Source: Gammaproteobacteria bacterium
Lineage (GTDB): Bacteria > Pseudomonadota > Gammaproteobacteria > Eutrophobiales > Eutrophobiaceae
Reading direction: 5' to 3'
Length of the DNA stretch: 64,000 nt
NCBI GenBank assembly: GCA_021773235.1
Contig: JAJFKL010000030.1
Coordinates: forward strand, 1-64,000
The notes below the pieces were generated by a model. That model was not told the DNA's origin, ran no database searches, and saw nothing but the letters and a program-made list of their open reading frames with translations. Of this stretch, positions 27,737 to 34,942 are shown one piece after another. Made by a program: the position numbers and the translations under genes. Position 1 is the first letter of the stretch, and the number at the start of each line of letters is the position of its first letter.

Positions 27737-27796
27737 CAAATCACTCCAAAGCGACGCGCGAAAAAGCCCGCGCGCCGCTGAGTTCAAACGTTAGCG
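27731..27796 (+). repeat. attC4 recombination site
   Basis: R'' atataac at 27731-27737 complements the start of cassette 4 (gttatat); R' gttagcg is at 27790-27796. The interior cactccaaagcgacgcgcg ... gcccgcgcgccgctgagtt is nearly identical to attC6 and attC8. Confidence 0.92.
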
Positions 27797-27806
27797 GAGA
27801 ACAAAA

Positions 27807-28400
27807 ATGAAAATGCTATATATCTTTTTAACGGTTGTAATTCTTTCAGGCTGTGTGCCAGGAAATACCCGTGTAGATCTTGAAAATGCTCGCATCGCTG
27901 ACAAAGCGCAAAAAAATGGAGATTGGAATACTGCTAGAAAACATTGGGCGATAGCAGTAACAAATGCTAATCCACGCGATGTCTCGCCCCAAGGTATGGC
28001 GATTTATAATTATGAATATGGCAGAGCCCTTGGCGTTACCTGTCATTTTGAATCATCTGAAGTCTATTTATTAAGAGCACATGAGATAGATGTAAAATCA
28101 AACGGGCCTTACTTTAATGATTTAATAGAATTAGCCCGTTTGAATTTAGACCAAAAAAAATGGGATAAAACTATTGAATATTATGACAAGGTCATGCCTG
28201 AACTTGAACGAATAAATGCAGAGGAGGACTCCCCGCATGAATTTGCAAATCTATTAGATGAATATGCAGAGGCATTGGAAGGTCTTAATAAGTCTGAAGC
28301 AAGCAGCTATCGACAGAAAGCTAGTGACATTCGAGATAAAAACCCCAAAGGCTATTCAATTACGGACAGAACACCATATGGATCACAATGTACTAATTAA
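27807..28400 (+). CDS. cassette 5: TPR-like lipoprotein
   Basis: An N-terminal lipobox signal (MLYIFLTVVILSGC, Cys about 17) predicts a lipoprotein. The 197 residues continue with repeated helix pairs resembling tetratricopeptide repeats: NGDWNTARKHWAIAV, FESSEVYLLRAHEID and LDQKKWDKTIEYYDKVMPEL. gcggagaa lies just upstream of ATG 27807 and starts inside the attC core. No family name can be given; a scaffold role in the envelope is a guess from the architecture. Confidence 0.78.
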   Translation: MKMLYIFLTVVILSGCVPGNTRVDLENARIADKAQKNGDWNTARKHWAIAVTNANPRDVSPQGMAIYNYEYGRALGVTCHFESSEVYLLRAHEIDVKSNGPYFNDLIELARLNLDQKKWDKTIEYYDKVMPELERINAEEDSPHEFANLLDEYAEALEGLNKSEASSYRQKASDIRDKNPKGYSITDRTPYGSQCTN

Positions 28401-28403
28401 AAC

Positions 28404-28465
28404 CGCTAACAAGTCGCTCAAATTCGACGCGCAAAAAGCGCGCGCGTCTTAGCTAGACGTTAGGT
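28404..28465 (+). repeat. attC5 recombination site
   Basis: R'' cgctaac at 28404-28410 complements gttagcg, the start of cassette 5; R' gttaggt is at 28459-28465. Stem around aattcgacgcgcaaaaagcg. Confidence 0.9.
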
Positions 28466-28469
28466 GCAC

Positions 28470-28796
28470 ATGAGCTATATAACAATAATTTGTTTTTTAG
28501 TTGCCATTTATTTTTCAATTCGAAATTGGAAGTCCCTTGCGAAAATCACAGAGAGATTAGAGCAAAACCATAAAGGTGATTTTCTTAAGTATGGAGATGC
28601 TATTACAGATGGTGAAAGTGCTAGTTTTACTTCAAAGTTGTGGTACTGGAAGCTCATTCATCAATCTAAACACAAAGCATTAGATGATATAGAACTATCA
28701 ACTCTTTGTGTTCGAGCAAAATATAATGATTATTTTGCTGCTAGTTTCTTTTTTGCATCTGTAGTATTTTTTATATTCAATGCAATATACACCTAA
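28470..28796 (+). CDS. cassette 6: orphan membrane protein
   Basis: No family recognised. About 108 residues with an N-terminal TM segment (YITIICFLVAIYFSI) and a C-terminal one (FAASFFFASVVFFIFNAIY), and a charged 60-residue region between them. ATG 28470 is taken; GTG 28464 inside the attC core is in frame and possible. The stop falls within R'' of attC6. No promoter space precedes it. Confidence 0.7.
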   Translation: MSYITIICFLVAIYFSIRNWKSLAKITERLEQNHKGDFLKYGDAITDGESASFTSKLWYWKLIHQSKHKALDDIELSTLCVRAKYNDYFAASFFFASVVFFIFNAIYT

Positions 28797-28855
28797 CAAG
28801 TCACTCCAAAGCGACGCGCGAAAAGCCCGCGCGCCGCTGAGTTAAAACGTTAGGC
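28791..28855 (+). repeat. attC6 recombination site
   Basis: R'' acctaac at 28791-28797 complements gttaggt at the start of cassette 6; R' gttaggc is at 28849-28855. The interior is nearly identical to attC4 and attC8. Confidence 0.92.
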
Positions 28856-28862
28856 ACTAGTT

Positions 28863-29351
28863 ATGAGGCATTTTCTTTTTGTTATAGCTATTTTTATTAC
28901 TGTAGATGTCAATTGTGAAAATAATTTAATTGATGCCACAAAATTATTTGATGATAGGCGTCAATTAGATCAAGTTACTAATCTAGTGTTAGATACAGCA
29001 TTCGATTCATATAAAGAATTTTATAAAACTCATTCTTGCAGTTTGTCTGATAATGATGGTCCTCCGTGCCAAGTTCGAATGCTGGCTGTAATGTATGCAA
29101 ATACATTAAATTTTGGTGAATGGCGCTATCCCATGGTTAATTATCCAACTTTAGCATTTGCTCCAATACCGGGAACGTTAAATCATGGAGATATAGTCAT
29201 TGCTATACATAGCATAACAAAGCGAAACGATGGGTACGATTATCACTTTGTAGTAGCAGATGGAGATCGAGGGCAATCTGGAAATACTACTTATAGAGTT
29301 AAGATGGTTAACGGGAGGTATGAATGTCACTATGTTTCTTCAGTAGATTAA
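28863..29351 (+). CDS. cassette 7: orphan exported protein
   Basis: No family recognised. The 162 residues begin with a likely signal peptide (MRHFLFVIAIFITVDVNC), followed by a mixed alpha/beta domain with three Cys in total (HSCSLSDNDGPPCQVRM and YECHYVSSVD) that could form a disulfide. The segment HGDIVIAIHSITKR and DYHFVVADGDRGQSGNTTY look like beta hairpins. Probably periplasmic. ATG 28863 is 7 nt after the core. Confidence 0.7.
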   Translation: MRHFLFVIAIFITVDVNCENNLIDATKLFDDRRQLDQVTNLVLDTAFDSYKEFYKTHSCSLSDNDGPPCQVRMLAVMYANTLNFGEWRYPMVNYPTLAFAPIPGTLNHGDIVIAIHSITKRNDGYDYHFVVADGDRGQSGNTTYRVKMVNGRYECHYVSSVD

Positions 29352-29352
29352 T

Positions 29353-29431
29353 GCCTAACAAGAAAATCCAGCTGACCTTCGAAAGCGTCGCTTCGCTCTG
29401 CTTTCTCGGCCAGCTGATTTAGACGTTATGC
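29353..29431 (+). repeat. attC7 recombination site
   Basis: R'' gcctaac at 29353-29359 complements gttaggc at the start of cassette 7; R' gttatgc is at 29425-29431. Stem ccagctga / tcggccagctga with a gcgtcgcttcgctc loop. Confidence 0.88.
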
Positions 29432-29447
29432 GAATAAAACGTAAATC

Positions 29448-30068
29448 ATGAGCGAAGTCGGAATTATATCTCTTGGTTATCGACTGCTGTCGGATCTGTG
29501 GGGTTTGGTTCGTGGTAAAAAACGTAGGCTATCTGAATCAGAGATAATTCAATTACGAAAAAAATGGAAAGAAGAATTTGAAACTAAATTACTAGAGAGA
29601 AGAAGGGACGGATTAACAACGGATGTAATTATCCGTGACATGAAAAGAATAGATAAATATCCTGAATCAGATGAAAAAGATAAAGGTATTTCACCTTGGT
29701 TTAAAGTTGGATTAATGAGTACTTATCATAAAGGTATATTAACTGGTCTCAGGTGGGGCAACTTAAAACTAGATGGAGAAAACTATCGATTTCGAGATTA
29801 TGTTAATAAAGAACAGGGGGATATCAAAGTTATCCTAATCGGTTATATTCCATATGAAAATATAGAGCATGTTGATTGGGATGGTGATGAATACGAGGGG
29901 CATCCTCACATTTACTGTTACTTTGATGCAACGAAAAAAGAACCCTATGAAAAACTAGCTTTTTGTAAAGAGAATTATCACAATGAGTTCCCTTTTTATA
30001 CTGAAGTTGCAGAATTTAACGATGTTAGAAAAAGAAGTAAGAAACTTAAAATTGATGATTTCGCATAA
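29448..30068 (+). CDS. cassette 8: orphan soluble protein
   Basis: No family recognised. At 206 residues it is the largest cassette protein. A basic helical N-terminal part (RGKKRRLSESEIIQLRKKWK, about 23-42) is followed by a beta-rich second half (IKVILIGYIPYENIEHVDWD, FPFYTEVAEFNDVRKR). Predicted cytoplasmic; the basic helix could bind nucleic acid, but no known motif supports it. The stop lies in attC8 R''. Confidence 0.7.
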   Translation: MSEVGIISLGYRLLSDLWGLVRGKKRRLSESEIIQLRKKWKEEFETKLLERRRDGLTTDVIIRDMKRIDKYPESDEKDKGISPWFKVGLMSTYHKGILTGLRWGNLKLDGENYRFRDYVNKEQGDIKVILIGYIPYENIEHVDWDGDEYEGHPHIYCYFDATKKEPYEKLAFCKENYHNEFPFYTEVAEFNDVRKRSKKLKIDDFA

Positions 30069-30128
30069 CAAGGCACTCCAAAGCGACGCGCGAAAAAGCC
30101 TGCGCGCCGCTGAGTTAAAACGTTATGT
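30063..30128 (+). repeat. attC8 recombination site
   Basis: R'' gcataac at 30063-30069 complements gttatgc at the start of cassette 8; R' gttatgt is at 30122-30128. The interior differs from attC4 and attC6 by only a few bases. Confidence 0.92.
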
Positions 30129-30433
30129 GTATGAATAATTTGAGAGTCAGTAAAACAGTAAGTGAATATAAAGCTAATCTCATAGTTTACGGAGAGAAAT
30201 TAAAAAATATTTCTGAGGTTGAAGTTAAAATTAGCGAGCATGAATACGCTTCATTCATTTATGCAAAAAAAGAATTTAATGCTGTAGAAATAATGGAAGA
30301 TGATTCTGGTGTATGGGTGGAATTTTGGAAAGTTGATGCAGATGAAGCACATCACGATACATCTTATAACTCGTATGAAGATGCATATACTCCGATAGAA
30401 AAGTGGCTGGCTGATGAAAATAAAAACACATAA
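30125..30433 (+). CDS. cassette 9: orphan soluble protein
   Basis: No family recognised. 102 acidic residues, predicted alpha/beta: ISEVEVKISEHEYASFIYAK, then IMEDDSGVWVEFWKVDADEA and a C-terminal helix YTPIEKWLADENKNT. ATG 30125 is built from the attC core (gttATG); ATG 30131 is the alternative. The stop is inside R'' of attC9. Confidence 0.68.
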   Translation: MCMNNLRVSKTVSEYKANLIVYGEKLKNISEVEVKISEHEYASFIYAKKEFNAVEIMEDDSGVWVEFWKVDADEAHHDTSYNSYEDAYTPIEKWLADENKNT

Positions 30434-30517
30434 CCAGTATCTCAACCCGACGCCGGAAAGCATCGCGGCGCTACGCGGTAAGTTTCTTGGCGGCGCCGGG
30501 TTAGAAAAACGTTATGC
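30428..30517 (+). repeat. attC9 recombination site
   Basis: R'' acataac at 30428-30434 complements gttatgt at the start of cassette 9; R' gttatgc is at 30511-30517. Stem tctcaacccgacgcc / ggcgccgggttagaa; 90 bp with a longer apical part. Confidence 0.88.
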
Positions 30518-30540
30518 ACATCAATAAGGAGATTAATATT

Positions 30541-30933
30541 ATGAAACCTAGCATCGTCAATATCATCTACTTTGTCCTGGGATTAATTTTATTTGGTTCT
30601 GTGCCTGGAATACTTGACGTCTTTATGAAAAACTCAGAAAGCATCTTTGTTGCGCTTTACAACTCTAGTATATTAATTATTTATTCAGTCGCATCGATAG
30701 TTGCTATTATTGGCTTACGTAAACGAGCTTCATGGTCAAGGTGGGTAAGCTTCGCAGTAACTGGGACTCAATCTATTATAATAGTGGCCGGCGGAGTATA
30801 TTTTTATTTTGTAGATTTTGAAAAAGGAATGGTTTTCGTTTTAATTGCAGTTATATATGGAATTCCAGCTTCATTTCTTACCTATAAAATTTTTGCGAGT
30901 ATTCCTCTAAAAGAATATTTATCAAATGCATAA
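30541..30933 (+). CDS. cassette 10: orphan membrane protein
   Basis: No family recognised. 130 residues with four predicted TM helices (IVNIIYFVLGLILFG, IFVALYNSSILIIYSVASIV, WVSFAVTGTQSIIIVAGGVY and MVFVLIAVIYGIPASFLTY). ATG 30541 is preferred over 30514 because aaggag (30526-30531) precedes it at 9 nt. The stop is in the R'' box of a truncated attC. Confidence 0.75.
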   Translation: MKPSIVNIIYFVLGLILFGSVPGILDVFMKNSESIFVALYNSSILIIYSVASIVAIIGLRKRASWSRWVSFAVTGTQSIIIVAGGVYFYFVDFEKGMVFVLIAVIYGIPASFLTYKIFASIPLKEYLSNA

Positions 30934-30954
30934 CAAGAATCTCAACCCGACGCC
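30928..30954 (+). repeat. attC10, truncated
   Basis: R'' gcataac (30928-30934) correctly complements gttatgc of cassette 10, and the next 20 bases follow attC9 (tctcaacccgacgcc). The match stops at 30954, and the loop, second arm and R' box are missing. An IS3-like remnant follows. Confidence 0.8.
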
Positions 30955-31081
30955 AATCTTCGATGAATAAAGTGGACACCTTAACCTAACTAAGAGGTGT
31001 CATATGAAAACAGGTCGCATGAAAAAAGTGCGTTACAGTAATGAGTTTAAATTTACTGCTATCAAAAGACATAATCCATGA
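30955..31081 (+). mobile_element. IS3-family-like insertion sequence remnant
   Basis: About 125 bp. An aagtggacacc-type end is followed by a short frame starting at 31004 that reads MKTGRMKKVRYSNEFKFTAI and then KRHNP stop. This is the N-terminus of an IS3-type OrfA (YSNEFKFTAIK resembles YSxEFKxxAVK). A 7-bp inverted repeat (gacacct ... aggtgtc) precedes the ATG. The remaining transposase and the right end are missing. Confidence 0.65.
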
Positions 31082-31117
31082 TGCCAATAGGCACACATTC
31101 GTGCTACACTTTGCTGC
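31082..31117 (+). promoter_or_regulatory. candidate toxin-antitoxin promoter/operator
   Basis: tgccaataggca (31082-31093) and gcacacattcgtgc (31091-31104) are overlapping inverted repeats just ahead of a possible -10 tacact (31105-31110). A CopG-type antitoxin would be expected to bind such a site. Inference from position. Confidence 0.35.
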
Positions 31118-31396
31118 ATGAAACCAATCAACTGGAACTCCACTAAAAATCAACAGCTTATCTCTGAGCGTGGCATTTCATTTGAAGATATAGTTTTCTA
31201 TTTGCAACAAGGTGCGTTATTAGATGATATAGAGCATCCAAATGGTGACAAATACCCAAACCAACGAGTGTTTGTCGTAAACATAGATGATTACGCTTAT
31301 CTTGTTCCATATATAGAAACCCGGAAAGAGATATTTTTAAAAACAGTAATTCCTAGTAGAAAGGCTACAAAGGAATATTTGGGAGAATTATCATGA
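31118..31396 (+). CDS. BrnT-like toxin of a type II toxin-antitoxin pair
   Basis: 92 residues resembling BrnT (DUF497) ribonuclease-fold toxins: an N-terminal INWNSTKNQQLISERGISFE in place of the family's WDxxKNxxNxxKHGVSFE, then DDIEHPNGDKYPNQRVFVV, YLVPYIETR and the C-terminal IPSRKATKEYL (family ISARxAxxxE). It overlaps the downstream CopG-like gene by 4 bp (ATGA), the typical order toxin-antitoxin for BrnTA. It probably slows translation by cutting RNA, by family analogy. Confidence 0.78.
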   Translation: MKPINWNSTKNQQLISERGISFEDIVFYLQQGALLDDIEHPNGDKYPNQRVFVVNIDDYAYLVPYIETRKEIFLKTVIPSRKATKEYLGELS

Positions 31397-31713
31397 GCAC
31401 CCCTAAACTTAGTAAAGAAGAAAAACAGATTCTTAAAGATTTTGAAGCAGGTGAATTCAAATCTATTCTTACGCCAAAACGTAAGAAAATGTTGCAAGCT
31501 GCTGCAGAAGAAACTTTTAAAAAAGATAAACGCATTAACATCCGTATATCTAGTCGTGATCTTGAGTCACTACAAAGGCGTGCACTTGAAGAAGGCATCC
31601 CTTATCAAACATTAGTTTCTAGTGTTCTACACAAATATGTTTCAGGTGGTCTACACGACATTATGGCTAACAAGGCGCTCAACACGGGCACAAAAAAGCA
31701 TCGCGCCGGTTAG
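31393..31713 (+). CDS. CopG/BrnA-like antitoxin
   Basis: 106 residues. A helical N-terminal part (LSKEEKQILKDFEAGEFKSI) contacts toxin in this family, and a ribbon-helix-helix-like C-terminal part (RINIRISSRDLESLQRRALE, EGIPYQTLVSSVLHKYVSG) binds DNA. It is coupled to the toxin by a 4-bp overlap. The last 15 or so residues (ANKALNTGTKKHRAG) are encoded by attC11, so the reading frame runs through the recombination site; the tail would change if the cassette moved. Confidence 0.8.
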   Translation: MSTPKLSKEEKQILKDFEAGEFKSILTPKRKKMLQAAAEETFKKDKRINIRISSRDLESLQRRALEEGIPYQTLVSSVLHKYVSGGLHDIMANKALNTGTKKHRAG

Positions 31714-31727
31714 CTAGAACGTTAACC
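31665..31727 (+). repeat. attC11 recombination site, last recognisable of the array
   Basis: R'' ggctaac at 31665-31671 and R' gttaacc at 31721-31727 enclose gcgctcaacacgggc / gcgccggttagc. R'' predicts a cassette start gttagcc, which is not present upstream, agreeing with loss of that boundary at the IS remnant. Confidence 0.82.
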
Positions 31728-31748
31728 GACTAACAAAACTTATAAATT

Positions 31749-32198
31749 ATGCGTTACGAATCGAAACCAGAAACAGCAAAAGGAATCGCAATCTTTACTG
31801 CGACATTCGGTGTTATCTTGCTTTACTTTGCTGGCTTTGTCGCTTCAGGATTTGCCTCGGTTGTTCTTGTTGTCTTTGGTTTAACCTTGCTCATTTTGAC
31901 AGTAATCGCGGCGACTGCCTGCTATTCTGTAACACTCGATCGCGCGTCGGGATCGGTTATCAAAGCATTCAATTCACGCATAGTTAATCGTAAATGGGAG
32001 TATCGTATCGATCAGTTTAATTCCGTCGACGTTGCCGTTGGTGGCAGAGGGGCGTTCGGTGAAGGCATCGTCGTATATTCCGCACAGCTGAAAGGTTCGA
32101 GAACGCTTCGTATAAGCCCTTGGCACGATGATAGAACTAAGGTTGAACTCGAGGCGGAGAAGATTGCGGATTACTTGAGCATTCCGTTTAACCACTGA
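31749..32198 (+). CDS. orphan membrane protein after the last attC
   Basis: No family recognised. 149 residues with two N-terminal TM helices (about 13-35 and 37-58, AIFTATFGVILLYFAGFVAS and VVLVVFGLTLLILTVIAATA). A soluble beta-rich domain follows (YSVTLDRASGSVIKAF and VDVAVGGRGAFGEGIVVYSA), similar in outline to bacterial PH-like membrane proteins. It starts 21 bp after the attC11 core but no attC follows it, so it may be a cassette that lost its attC or ordinary flanking DNA. Confidence 0.68.
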   Translation: MRYESKPETAKGIAIFTATFGVILLYFAGFVASGFASVVLVVFGLTLLILTVIAATACYSVTLDRASGSVIKAFNSRIVNRKWEYRIDQFNSVDVAVGGRGAFGEGIVVYSAQLKGSRTLRISPWHDDRTKVELEAEKIADYLSIPFNH

Positions 32199-32234
32199 TA
32201 AAATGAGCAAAACACGCGTCACTATCAATACCGT

Positions 32235-32600
32235 ATGACCTATGATGCATTCAATAAATTTTGTCGCTCACTCACTGCTACTTCATACGTTGTTCAATGG
32301 GGAAATTCTCATGTATGGAAAGTAGGCGGAAAGGTATTTGCAATTGGCGGCTGGGAAAAGGCTGGTAAATCTGCATTCACATTTAAAACGTCCGAGTCTG
32401 ACTTTCTTTTCCTGAGTGACGAGCCCGGTTATCGCCCAGCGCCTTACTTTGCCTCTCGCGGTATGAAGTGGATACAGCAGCACGATAGCTCGATTATTGA
32501 GGAGGATGAGCTTAAATATTATCTCAAAGAATCTTATCGTATTGTTTCATTGGGGCTAAGCAAGAAAAAGCAAAAAGAACTTGGTCTTAATCAAGACTAA
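32235..32600 (+). CDS. MmcQ/YjbR-like protein
   Basis: 121 residues of the MmcQ/YjbR (CyaY-like fold) family: MTYDAFNKFCRSLTATSYVV, the core segment VWKVGGKVFAIGGWEKAGKS, and SRGMKWIQQHDSSI. The family has a CyaY-like fold and is sometimes annotated as DNA-binding, but the role is unknown. The stop codon lies in gactaac, and the same gactaacaaaa occurs at 31728, before the preceding gene. Confidence 0.8.
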   Translation: MTYDAFNKFCRSLTATSYVVQWGNSHVWKVGGKVFAIGGWEKAGKSAFTFKTSESDFLFLSDEPGYRPAPYFASRGMKWIQQHDSSIIEEDELKYYLKESYRIVSLGLSKKKQKELGLNQD

Positions 32601-32648
32601 CAAAAATTGTATGACAAATATTCACAACAACTTATGGTCTTAGGTTTC

Positions 32649-33149
32649 TTACGGGAATGCATTTCCAATCTTTTTTAATTCATTTTGTAAGTCTGATTCT
32701 TCAAGATTATCTAACGGCAAAAGCATAAACAATTTCAATCGGTGCTCCAATACCTCGTAGGCTTTCTTAAATAACTCTCGTTGTTCATCATCGCTTAACG
32801 TTGGTTGGTCTGGATCATCAATACCCCAATGCGCTGTTATCGCTTGTCCATTCCAAATTGGGCAAGTTTCATTTGCCGCACGGCCGCAGACGGTAAAGAC
32901 AAAATCCAGGCTTGGAGCGTCACTTCCTGCAAACTCATCCCAACTTTTGCTTCGGAAGGCATTAGTTTTGAAATCTTTCGATTTTAATAATTCAATGGCA
33001 AAAGGGTTTACTTTGCCTCTTGGTTTGCTGCCGGCACTGAAAGCCATGAACCGATCTGCTCCTAATCGTTGCAAAATTGCTTCCGCCATAATGCTGCGAG
33101 CAGAGTTCCCGGTACAAAGAAACAAAACGTTAAAACTTTTCTGCGACAT
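32649..33149 (-). CDS. arsC: arsenate reductase, low-molecular-weight phosphatase type
   Basis: Reduces arsenate to arsenite. The P-loop CTGNSARS (C12-R18) is of the low-molecular-weight tyrosine-phosphatase fold, and a second pair VCGRAANETCP has the Cys-x6-Cys spacing of thioredoxin-coupled ArsC, which relays a disulfide to thioredoxin. ATG 33149 (MSQKSFNVLFLC) fits the family start; the frame extends to 33194. It is divergent from arsR across an operator-like region, so ArsR probably represses both sides. Confidence 0.88.
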   Translation of the reverse strand: MSQKSFNVLFLCTGNSARSIMAEAILQRLGADRFMAFSAGSKPRGKVNPFAIELLKSKDFKTNAFRSKSWDEFAGSDAPSLDFVFTVCGRAANETCPIWNGQAITAHWGIDDPDQPTLSDDEQRELFKKAYEVLEHRLKLFMLLPLDNLEESDLQNELKKIGNAFP

Positions 33150-33178
33150 GATCATTTTTAATTTGGTGAATTCAGATA

Positions 33179-33215
33179 ATATATGGTTGATCATATATAT
33201 GTCTAGACGTATATT
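33179..33215. promoter_or_regulatory. candidate ArsR operators
   Basis: Two inverted repeats precede arsR: atatatg-gttgat-catatat (33179-33198) and one centred on gtctagac (33201-33208) with flanking atatat / gtatat. Position between divergent arsC and arsR-acr3 suits ArsR binding. Seen as palindromes; binding is inferred. Confidence 0.5.
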
Positions 33216-33221
33216 GGTTAA

Positions 33222-33575
33222 ATGAAGATAACGCCTGAAATATTATTGAAATCATTATCAGACCAGACTCGTCTGCGTAGCGTGATGTTGTTAATGCAAG
33301 AAGGAGAGCTTTGCGTTTGTGAATTAACTTACGCACTGGATCTGATACAACCCAAAATATCCCGACACTTAGCTTCATTAAGAGATATGCGGCTTGTTAT
33401 CGATAGGCGCTCCGGTCAATGGGTTTATTACAGCATTAATTCAGATCTACCCTCATGGGCAAAGGAATTGTTACAGGCATCGCTAAAAGGAAGTTTGAAT
33501 GATAAACAACATAAAACTGATCTTAAGAAATTAAAAAAAATGTCTAACCGTCCGGAAAATCGGATCTGCGCTTAA
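33222..33575 (+). CDS. arsR: ArsR-family arsenic-responsive repressor
   Basis: Winged-helix repressor of 117 residues. The alpha-3 motif [11 protein letters not shown] has the two-Cys ELCVCDL-type As(III) site, followed by the recognition helix [17 protein letters not shown] and wing [14 protein letters not shown]. It lies 26 bp before the arsenite transporter, on the same strand. Repression relieved by As(III) is the family behaviour. The ATG has almost no Shine-Dalgarno, which may reflect a leaderless or very short leader. Confidence 0.93.
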   Translation: MKITPEILLKSLSDQTRLRSVMLLMQEGELCVCELTYALDLIQPKISRHLASLRDMRLVIDRRSGQWVYYSINSDLPSWAKELLQASLKGSLNDKQHKTDLKKLKKMSNRPENRICA

Positions 33576-33601
33576 AAATTACAAGTGAAGGATTAAATCA
33601 G

Positions 33602-34771
33602 ATGACTGGAAAAAAACATGATATGGGTTTATTTGAGCGTTACCTAACGCTTTGGGTTGGGCTATGCATAGTCTTTGGAATTCTATTGGGACAATTCGCC
33701 CCGACCTTTGCTAAGACACTTGATGGTATGAGTATCGTTATTAATGGTGCGCCGATAATCTCCATCCCTATCGCTATTTGTTTATTCTTCATGATGTATC
33801 CGATCATGGTGAAAATAGATTTTGCAGAAGTTGTCAAAGCAGGAAAGAGTATTAAGCCCGTTGGCTTAACCTTATTTGTTAACTGGGCGATCAAACCTTT
33901 TACGATGTATCTCATCGCCACTGTCTTTCTTGGCGTGCTCTTCAAAGGGCTAATCGGTGCTGAAGCATTAGATTACGTCAAGATGCCATTCGGACTAGAT
34001 TTAGCTGTTGGTGCTGAATATGGTTCTGGTACGGTAGTAATGCAAGACGGTGTCAAGATGCTAGCTGTTCCTTTGTGGCGTAGTTATTTGGCGGGATGTA
34101 TCTTGTTAGGTATCGCACCTTGTACGGCGATGGTGTTGGTCTGGGGCTATTTAGCTAAAGGTAATGATGGCCATACGTTGGTGATGGTGGCGGTCAATTC
34201 TTTAATCATGCTTGTCCTCTTTGGTGTGTTAGGTGGTTTTCTACTGGGTGTAGGACAATTACCAGTGCCTTGGCAGGCATTACTCTTATCCATAGGCATT
34301 TATGTTGCGTTACCCTTGGTAGCAGGGTTTTTCTCCAGAAAATGGATTATCGCAAATAAAGGGAAAGACTGGTTTGAAGAGAAATTTTTGCACCTGCTCA
34401 CACCAGTCACGATCACTGCATTGCTGTTAACATTAGTGTTACTTTTTTCTTTCAAAGGCGATGTCATTATCGCTAATCCATTGACGATTCTTTGGATAGC
34501 TATTCCATTATTCATTCAAACGGTTTTCATTTTTTCAATTACCTACGGTGCTGCTCGGTTTATGAATTTCTCTTACGAGAATGCCGCGCCTACAGCAATG
34601 ATAGGTGCATCAAATCATTTTGAAGTGGCTATTGCGACCGCCGTTATGTTGTTTGGTTTATCCTCTGGTGCGGCACTAGCGACAGTTGTTGGTGTTTTAA
34701 TCGAGGTTCCTTTAATGCTTGCGCTAGTAGCATTTTGTAAAAAGACGAAAGGATGGTTTTCAGAAACTTGA
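33602..34771 (+). CDS. acr3: ACR3-family arsenite efflux permease
   Basis: Inner-membrane arsenite exporter of 389 residues with about ten TM segments. Family marks include [20 protein letters not shown] near the N-terminus, [20 protein letters not shown] with the essential Cys, and [20 protein letters not shown] near the C-terminus. aagga precedes the ATG. It is cotranscribed with arsR; with arsC this forms a minimal arsenate resistance set. It is sometimes annotated arsB, but the sequence is of the ACR3 family. Confidence 0.94.
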   Translation: MTGKKHDMGLFERYLTLWVGLCIVFGILLGQFAPTFAKTLDGMSIVINGAPIISIPIAICLFFMMYPIMVKIDFAEVVKAGKSIKPVGLTLFVNWAIKPFTMYLIATVFLGVLFKGLIGAEALDYVKMPFGLDLAVGAEYGSGTVVMQDGVKMLAVPLWRSYLAGCILLGIAPCTAMVLVWGYLAKGNDGHTLVMVAVNSLIMLVLFGVLGGFLLGVGQLPVPWQALLLSIGIYVALPLVAGFFSRKWIIANKGKDWFEEKFLHLLTPVTITALLLTLVLLFSFKGDVIIANPLTILWIAIPLFIQTVFIFSITYGAARFMNFSYENAAPTAMIGASNHFEVAIATAVMLFGLSSGAALATVVGVLIEVPLMLALVAFCKKTKGWFSET

Positions 34772-34835
34772 GTCTGATGGCTTAAGAATCGTATTGATGC
34801 CGACCTCATTAGTGTCCAATTGCTTGATATTTGGC

Positions 34836-34863
34836 TTGTAACCGCCTTATAAGCCCGTATACT
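34836..34863 (+). promoter_or_regulatory. sigma-70-like promoter of deaD
   Basis: ttgtaa (34836-34841), 16-nt spacer, tatact (34858-34863). Predicted start near 34870 would give a leader of about 70 nt. deaD genes often have regulated leaders, but no specific element is visible. Confidence 0.5.
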
Positions 34864-34942
34864 CGCGGCTTCTTGTCGCCCAATAAAGGATAATCTCGGC
34901 GTACAAGCTGATTTCTCGTTCCATATCCAAAGGTAGCCCCCC

